Positions 58,819-64,000 of a DNA stretch of 64,000 nucleotides are shown here, piece after piece; the stretch's first letter is position 1, and every line of letters begins with the position of its first letter. Where the stretch lies: positions 2,294,001-2,358,000 of the forward strand of contig JAFEKR010000008.1 in the NCBI GenBank assembly GCA_019022495.1, in the 5' to 3' direction. This DNA is from Epichloe hybrida (taxonomy: Eukaryota; Ascomycota; Sordariomycetes; Hypocreales; Clavicipitaceae). The notes beneath the pieces are model-generated. The model was not told the DNA's origin and searched no databases. It was given only the letters and a program-made list of their open reading frames with translations. A program made the translations under genes and the position numbers.

Positions 58819-59082
58819 ATGTCTTCCAACAGCTTCTTCCTCCCCCTTGCCCCGGCCACCTCTGCGTCGTATCCCCAAGCACCCGCGAGCCGAGCCGCGC
58901 CAGCCCAGGCTGTGCCCGGCGAAGCAGCAGTGGCCGCCGAGCCCGTCCGTCGACGATCGTCCAGCTCCATCAGCAGCGGCAGCAGCGGCAGCGGCTATAG
59001 GATTCTTAAGCTCGGTCCCGTCCACTGGGGCGAGCACCTGGATGACCACAAAGAGGACTTCCACGAGCCTACCCTCGTGTAG
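58819..59082 (+). CDS. Small serine-rich conserved fungal protein, 87 aa
   Basis: Seen: a single frame from ATG 58819 to TAG 59082. The first 45 residues are Ala/Pro-rich and disordered. Then come RRRSSSSISSGSSGSG, a likely phosphorylation target, and the hydrophilic motif YRILKLGPVHWGEH followed by DDHKEDFHEPTLV. The motif after the serine run looks selected rather than random. From memory, short proteins of other ascomycetes share a (F/L)LKLGPVH-x-GEH ending, but I cannot verify that here and know no function. No signal peptide or membrane segment. A TATA box (58605) and CT-rich leader precede it, which suggests a strong, regulated promoter. Confidence 0.72.
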   Translation: MSSNSFFLPLAPATSASYPQAPASRAAPAQAVPGEAAVAAEPVRRRSSSSISSGSSGSGYRILKLGPVHWGEHLDDHKEDFHEPTLV

Positions 59083-61514
59083 GAGCACGAAAAATACAAA
59101 ATTAGACGAGGAAGAAATATTCTTGTCTCGAATTCTACGCATTTTCATCAGAGGAGAACAGTCCAGGCGCCGGACACCAAGGACACAGCATAGCAAGAGT
59201 ATACGGGACAGGACAGGACAGGACGGGATAAGGACAGGACAGGACAAGGATGACTAGGGGAAAACGTGCAGTCTTGACTGGACAATGTTACTGGGAACGA
59301 CGAATACACCGAGTTGAATGACATGGTATCTTCTTCATCTACATCTACTTCCACATCAGACATGAATTGTTTAAAACGAACAAACGCTGTGAAAACCTGC
59401 ATCCCTAAAAAAAAAAAGCCTAGCAACTCGCGGCAAAGGTGTCATTAGAAACGTCCAGAAAGCATAGCAAGATGCGTGTCTGTTATTGGAGTGCAAGGTG
59501 CGGCGAACGAATCAATCTATCGGCAGGCTCGGTCAAACTGCCAGAGACGGAGGGGGCGGGCTGGCTCGAAGCAGATGAGCACTTGTGGCGGAGAAGGATG
59601 GCACCGGGCATGCATGACGGGAACTTACATACCTACAGGCATGGTGAAACGATTGCGTTTCGCACGCGATTTGTGCGTTGTTTTGGGTCGTTGATGCTAT
59701 TTTTGACGAGTGGATCCGGAGCGTAAACGTTGGCTTGTTGTGGAAAATCGTCGGCTGAATTACGAGACTACAACTTGTATGTACGGAGGCATGTGCCAAG
59801 TACGGATTACATGTAGGAGCGAACAACCCGGGGGGCTGGGTTGAGGAAAGTGCGTCAAGCAAGACGAAACTCGAGTATCATGGCCCATGGGAAAGGGCAG
59901 GAATCGCCGGCACCCTTGGTGCGTCCCGCATACATGTACAGGACAACAGGACAGGCGAGCGAAGCCAATCTGCTCCGGGGCTCGCACACCGACAAGGTGT
60001 TGCCACCCACGTCATTGTCCGCCCGTCATCATCAAAAAGGAAGACTGGGGAACGGACAAAAGTCAGCTTCGTCTTCGTCGGTGGACGGACTGGCCGGGGA
60101 ATGTGCGACATGCCACCCGACTGGGCGCAGATAAGGCGTGTCTCGGATTTTCCCTGGTCCAACAAGAGACATGTTCCTGGTCTTTTCTTCTTCATTTATG
60201 CTTATCTCGTTTGCTCTGTGGGGGAGCCCGGGGACCTTGGCGCTGTCATGGCGAACTGCGTCAGAGACAGGGATTGTGTTGGACAAGGTCTTGGTAAGTA
60301 CAAGGACGGAGTACTCCGTGATCTGTATTACAACAGACCATATTTCGGTATGCAACAGGTCACCGGTTGCGTCGGCTGCAGCTTTGCGTATCGCGTTTGG
60401 TATCGCCATCCGTGCCTCGCTTCGTTTGTTGATCAGTACCAAGACCTTGCTTCGTTTAATAGGTCTGGAAGCCTGCCTATATAGAGCCTTTCTTACCGTG
60501 AAACATTCCCTCCAAATTCGATAGATTATCACATTTTACTCCCTTCATTTGCAGTCATCCCGCATCCCACAAATGTCTCGGAGGATGCTAGCAACTCTAG
60601 CCTTGGTGTGTATACACTTCCCCGGTCAAGGCTTACTCATCACACAATCAACCTCGCGCGTCCTACTCAATATGTGGTTGATCTGCTTTCTGTCCGAAAA
60701 GCGAACCATGGGCAGTAATGCAATCCTTGTTGTGGAGTAAGCTGTGGCCAGAGGAGTATATGCACACTAGGTTGGAGCTGCTATTATTCTTCGAGGTGTT
60801 CTGTGGAACCAGGTCCCTTTGTATCCATCCCCCCAAGGAACTACTCATTCGAAGCACGGCGGAGCCCGTAGCGAAAGCAAAAGAGAGAGAGAGCAGATGG
60901 TGGCGGCCGCCAAGAGCGAAGGCTAACCCATCTCGGCCGCTTACAAGGATCTTGCATGCAGCGTAGATCCGAGGGCTCCCAATCGCCTCTGCAGGACGCG
61001 AGGCAGACTATCCGGCGCCAGAAAAAGGTACCCCATGTTCGGAACGAGTCGCAACGGGCGTGACGGGGAGAGAGTCTCGGACAGAAGTGATCTAGAACCA
61101 TGTCGCGGATCGAGCAAACCTCCCAGGGGGGAGGAAAATCGACAAGAGAAGAAGGGAGAAAAGGGAAAGCTTGGCAATGACGAATCCCTCCGTTTGAGCA
61201 CTACATCACCTGTGCGGTCGTGAATGGCTGGATGGACAAACGCGGAGTATTCTGTACATGAATGAGATTCCTAGGGGCGGGCTGAAAAGAAAACGTAAAT
61301 ACAGGGGAACACAAGACTTGTCGATCAAAAGTGGCAACGGCGAATGGTCCTACCGAAACTGTATCGTTCGGATCCTTCTGGCCTCCTTGGTGTTGACCGA
61401 CCGAGACGAGCCATTTTTGGGTCTCCAGTTTGGTGGTTTCACGCGTTGGCTTTGTGTGCTCCCTCGACATGACGTGACGCGACATGTTACTGGACTTTTG
61501 GCCGACAATCTGCA
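59083..61514. other. Intergenic region, no supported gene
   Basis: Contains a GGACA-rich repeat at about 59209-59246, A-runs near 59407, and an ACGGAGTACTCCGTG palindrome at 60306. A TATATAG box near 60477 precedes a short frame (ATG 60573) with a signal-peptide-like start but unconvincing remainder. Otherwise nothing is seen. Confidence 0.5.
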
Positions 61515-62312
61515 TCACGTCCGGCCCCCCGTCATGACAGCCACGGCTCTGCCCTCGGGATCAAGCATCTTCACGATGCGGGCCCAGTCAATCTGCACCA
61601 GCTCGACTTCTTCTCCCTTGACCTCCCTGCCAGCTCCATGGGCGCTCGTCGAACATGGTAGTCGAAACGGCTGCCATGCTCCGTGTCCTGCCGATGTCGA
61701 GACCCACAGGCGGGCCATTCGTAAGTACGGATCACTCAGGATGGCGAGGAGTCCCGCGAGCGGCGGCCGCGTGAAAATGCTGTTGCTTCCGCCAGCGGTG
61801 GCGGCGGATATCTTGATGTACAGCTCCGCGAGACTCCCACTCACAATCATGTCTTTGATAAACGGGACGATCTGTGCGTCTATCCAGGCGCGTAGCTTGG
61901 CGATTCTCATTTCAAGACATCGTATCCTACGGAGGGCGGGCCGTATCGTCAGCAGATCTCTTCGGCGGTGAATGGTCCCATCGTCTTCCGGCCCGTCTAG
62001 AAGTCTAGATGCATCCAAGTGGGCTTCATCCTCTGCCTGCCCATCCAGACAACGTCGCACATGCGGGCCGTGATTCCCCCTCAGATCCAGCACAAACGCG
62101 TTGCCCTGGTAGAACAGCGGTGCTGAGATGGCGTGTATGGCTGGGTGGATGAGCAGAATGGGCAGGAGGTCGAGAGGCTCGAGAGCGAGGCCAGTGGTGC
62201 TGTCGGCGAGGTAGCCGCATGGGCAGAGGGGGATTGGATCTGCCTGAACGAGGAGCGGCGTTAGAATGAGTGCGAGGATGTCGACGGGAAGATCGAGGAT
62301 GTGGAGGGGCAT
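61515..62312 (-). CDS. Hypothetical protein, 265 aa, F-box-like N-terminus
   Basis: Seen: a single uninterrupted frame from ATG 62312 to the stop at 61515. The first 25 residues, HILDLPVDILALILTPLL, have the LP-x-x-I/L-L-x-x-I/L pattern of F-box-like motifs that open many fungal proteins of unknown role. DLLPILLIHPAIHAISAPLFYQ follows, again usual in such proteins (a strand and helix with L-x-x-x-H/N-P). The rest is mixed alpha/beta with no catalytic motif. The tail includes LVQIDWARIVKMLDPEG. Codon use is GC-rich and even, unlike the random frames around it. Inference: an adaptor or structural protein, perhaps ubiquitin-linked if the F-box reading is right. It stands tail towards the 3' flank of nothing obvious, and shares strand with the next gene at 62719. 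Confidence 0.75.
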   Translation of the reverse strand: MPLHILDLPVDILALILTPLLVQADPIPLCPCGYLADSTTGLALEPLDLLPILLIHPAIHAISAPLFYQGNAFVLDLRGNHGPHVRRCLDGQAEDEAHLDASRLLDGPEDDGTIHRRRDLLTIRPALRRIRCLEMRIAKLRAWIDAQIVPFIKDMIVSGSLAELYIKISAATAGGSNSIFTRPPLAGLLAILSDPYLRMARLWVSTSAGHGAWQPFRLPCSTSAHGAGREVKGEEVELVQIDWARIVKMLDPEGRAVAVMTGGRT

Positions 62313-62718
62313 GGAGCGTCTTGACGATTTATGGAGGACCGGGATCGACGTCGTTGTGATGTTCTGGCTGTGATGGGACGAGGTGACGTGCGGGTCTTGC
62401 CGCTTTTGGTCTCGTCTTTAGTCATCGCAGTTGTACTTCCGTATAGGGTAGGTTCGTATAGGGTAGGTCCGCATACGGTGGGTCTGTTGTATATGTATTA
62501 CGGTCGGTGCACAGAGACAAGTGCATTCTCGGATCTGGTACAGGCGCGTTGCTCTATTTGCTATTGCCTATTGCTACGAACCATATATTGGGCAAGATCA
62601 ACAACTATCCAGAACTGTACAGAATTGCATTTTGCATCACGACGTCTCCACGATCCCCTGCCACATGCGTGCTTGGCTCCCAACACAAGAATCACCGTTC
62701 TGGATCCAAACTTGACCC
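62313..62718. other. Short intergenic region
   Basis: About 400 bp between two same-strand genes, serving as promoter of the 265-residue protein. It has a tandem GTATAGGGTAGGTTC-type repeat (about 62442-62480, two to three copies). No gene is seen. Confidence 0.5.
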
Positions 62719-64000
62719 TCATGCCGACTTGTCCTTGAGTGCAAAGGTGCTGAGAGACCACCCATAAGCTCGGAAAAGCCTCCTGCCGTGCCGCCGCGCC
62801 ATCAAGAATGGCACTTTACCCTGAGGATGCGGTTCGTGAAACTGGATGCTTCTCTCCACATCTAGTTTGGTCGGCTGAAAGTGCCAGACAGACCCGTACA
62901 GCTTCCTGGCAGCAAACCCAACGGAGCTCATGGCATGCAGGAAATCATTCCATGCCACCTCGCCGGGCGTCGTGTTGGCAGTCGGGTCGAAGAATACGAT
63001 GCGAAACACCTTCAATGCTCGCGCATCGACTGAGAATGGCCGATGCAGCTCCGATGTGGCCGATGCAGATTGTGGAATGGCATTTGTCGTCTCATCAGCA
63101 AGTCTAACGTCAGGCGTGCCGTGAGATTTGACTTTGGACTTGCTGGCAGCTCCTGCCAACACTTCTTTTCGGACGGATGATGGCTCAGAACCGATGCCCA
63201 AGGCAGAGAACGGTGCCGTGAGTGCGCCAGGAGCTGTCTGAGTATTTTTGCTTTGCTTGACATTTCTACCGCTAGCGGGCTCAGTCCACTCCGGAGTGCG
63301 TTGCAAGGGCCGCGACTTGGTGAGAAGTTGTTTCCACGCCGTGTCATCAAGCCTTCCGGCTTTATGATAGAGCAGGTCGTCAATTTTGGCCCAAAATATG
63401 TCGAGATTCGCCTCGGCAGCTCGAAGTGCATCTACATTCGCTTTGTTTCGGCGCCTACCCACTGGATAGTCGAATTTGTTATCCGATGGATTCCCAAACT
63501 CGCACACACTGCCCAGGTTGTTTTCGTGAAGAGCCCCCAGCATGAGGCCCAAAGACTTGGTCGATTCTGCAAACTCACGCTTCAACCCCTCCTCTTTGTC
63601 CACCAGGGCGGATTCGAACCCGTTGGCCCATGGCTGATACAACTGAAGCTGCCTCATGCACTCGCCAATGATGGCGAGCTCACTAATGAGGTAGGCAACA
63701 TGTGGAGACACAAGATCCCGGGCTCTCTGGTCCGACTGGATCAATCTTTCCAGCTCGTCTACGACGACAGGTAGGCGGTAGAGGAACAAGTTGAACTCAT
63801 CCTCCCACAGAGTTTGTAGCAGATAGAAAACAGACTGGGCGACACCGTCCATCTTGACACCAGGCTTTTGCATTACAACAATTTTCGTCGAGCTTGGTGA
63901 TAGTGGTATGTCTCGAACAAAATATTTCCTCATGGGCGGCGAGGCAGCAACGACTGTCTTCAGCTGCAGCATAGGTCCTTGCGCTGCCTGATTGAGATAA
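62719..64000 (-). CDS. Conserved fungal protein, C-terminal part (runs off right edge)
   Basis: Seen: the minus strand is open from the window edge to a stop at 62719, about 426 codons. The Met at 63972 is probably internal, since the frame continues upstream as LNQAAQGP. The N-terminal half is helical (FLYRLPVVVDELERLI, LISELAIIGECMRQLQLYQPW). A disordered Ser/Ala/Pro linker follows (about residues 225-320), then a well-conserved C-terminal block: LKVFRIVFFDPTANTTPGEVAWNDFLHAMSSVGF, KLYGSVWHFQP, SIQFHEPHP and RRHGRRLFRAYGW. Known: this C-terminal block recurs in large proteins of many filamentous fungi, often with no function or with uninformative names. Inference: the block may bind nucleic acid or a partner, given its basic RRHGRR. 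I cannot assign a role. The start lies beyond the window. Confidence 0.85.
   Translation of the reverse strand, partial: YLNQAAQGPMLQLKTVVAASPPMRKYFVRDIPLSPSSTKIVVMQKPGVKMDGVAQSVFYLLQTLWEDEFNLFLYRLPVVVDELERLIQSDQRARDLVSPHVAYLISELAIIGECMRQLQLYQPWANGFESALVDKEEGLKREFAESTKSLGLMLGALHENNLGSVCEFGNPSDNKFDYPVGRRRNKANVDALRAAEANLDIFWAKIDDLLYHKAGRLDDTAWKQLLTKSRPLQRTPEWTEPASGRNVKQSKNTQTAPGALTAPFSALGIGSEPSSVRKEVLAGAASKSKVKSHGTPDVRLADETTNAIPQSASATSELHRPFSVDARALKVFRIVFFDPTANTTPGEVAWNDFLHAMSSVGFAARKLYGSVWHFQPTKLDVERSIQFHEPHPQGKVPFLMARRHGRRLFRAYGWSLSTFALKDKSA

Noticed and set aside
61258..61971. Plus-strand open frame of 237 codons
   Set aside because: It is antisense to the better supported 265-residue gene at 61515-62312 and shows no domain.
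63608..63624. GGATTCGAACCCG, resembling a tRNA B box on the minus strand
   Set aside because: It lies within the coding frame of the right-edge gene, and no tRNA cloverleaf can be built around it.

Overview
The window is nuclear DNA of a filamentous ascomycete, most likely a Sordariomycete and probably of the order Hypocreales. Genes are split by short introns (about 60-160 bp) with fungal splice and branch signals. Families typical of moulds are present: a Zn(II)2Cys6 regulator, Vid21/Eaf1, an endosomal Nhx1, a large separase and xylulokinase. One block of AT-rich, stop-riddled retrotransposon relics carries repeat-induced point mutation (RIP) type changes, CpA to TpA and TpG to TpA.

Layout. 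Positions 1-640 hold the 5' end of a Zn2Cys6 transcription factor (minus strand, cut by the window edge). From 641 to about 10.3 kb is a gene-poor accessory stretch full of minisatellites. It contains one intron-split gene for a 79-residue secreted cysteine-rich protein (7413-7721, minus), whose stop codon lies in the inverted repeat of a small MITE-like element. From 10.4 to 31.2 kb is a dense housekeeping block: separase, a small membrane protein probably of mitochondria, a class II-like sirtuin, an Mmt-type cation diffusion facilitator, xylulokinase, the splicing factor Cwc15, exosome subunit Rrp45, the Arl3/ARFRP1 GTPase and the Nhx1 exchanger. Then come Vid21/Eaf1 (31.9-36.1 kb, minus), a retrotransposon graveyard of about 6.8 kb (36.2-43.0 kb), Swd1 (43.3-44.8 kb) and RPB1 (45.7-51.0 kb).

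From 51 to 61.5 kb the DNA is again gene-poor. It holds two small genes: a 54-codon, seven-cysteine peptide (53879-54043, minus) and an 87-codon serine-rich protein (58819-59082, plus). The right end has a 265-residue protein of unknown function and the C-terminal part of a conserved fungal protein that runs off the edge.

Most notable: Vid21 begins at a good 3' splice site, but the DNA directly upstream is the middle of a Copia gag relic, and no first exon is visible before Swd1. The retroelement junction appears to have cut off the promoter and first exon of a NuA4 scaffold gene. Vid21 (NuA4), Swd1 (COMPASS) and RPB1 sit close together and act in connected steps of transcription on chromatin, but nothing here shows that their neighbourhood is functional.
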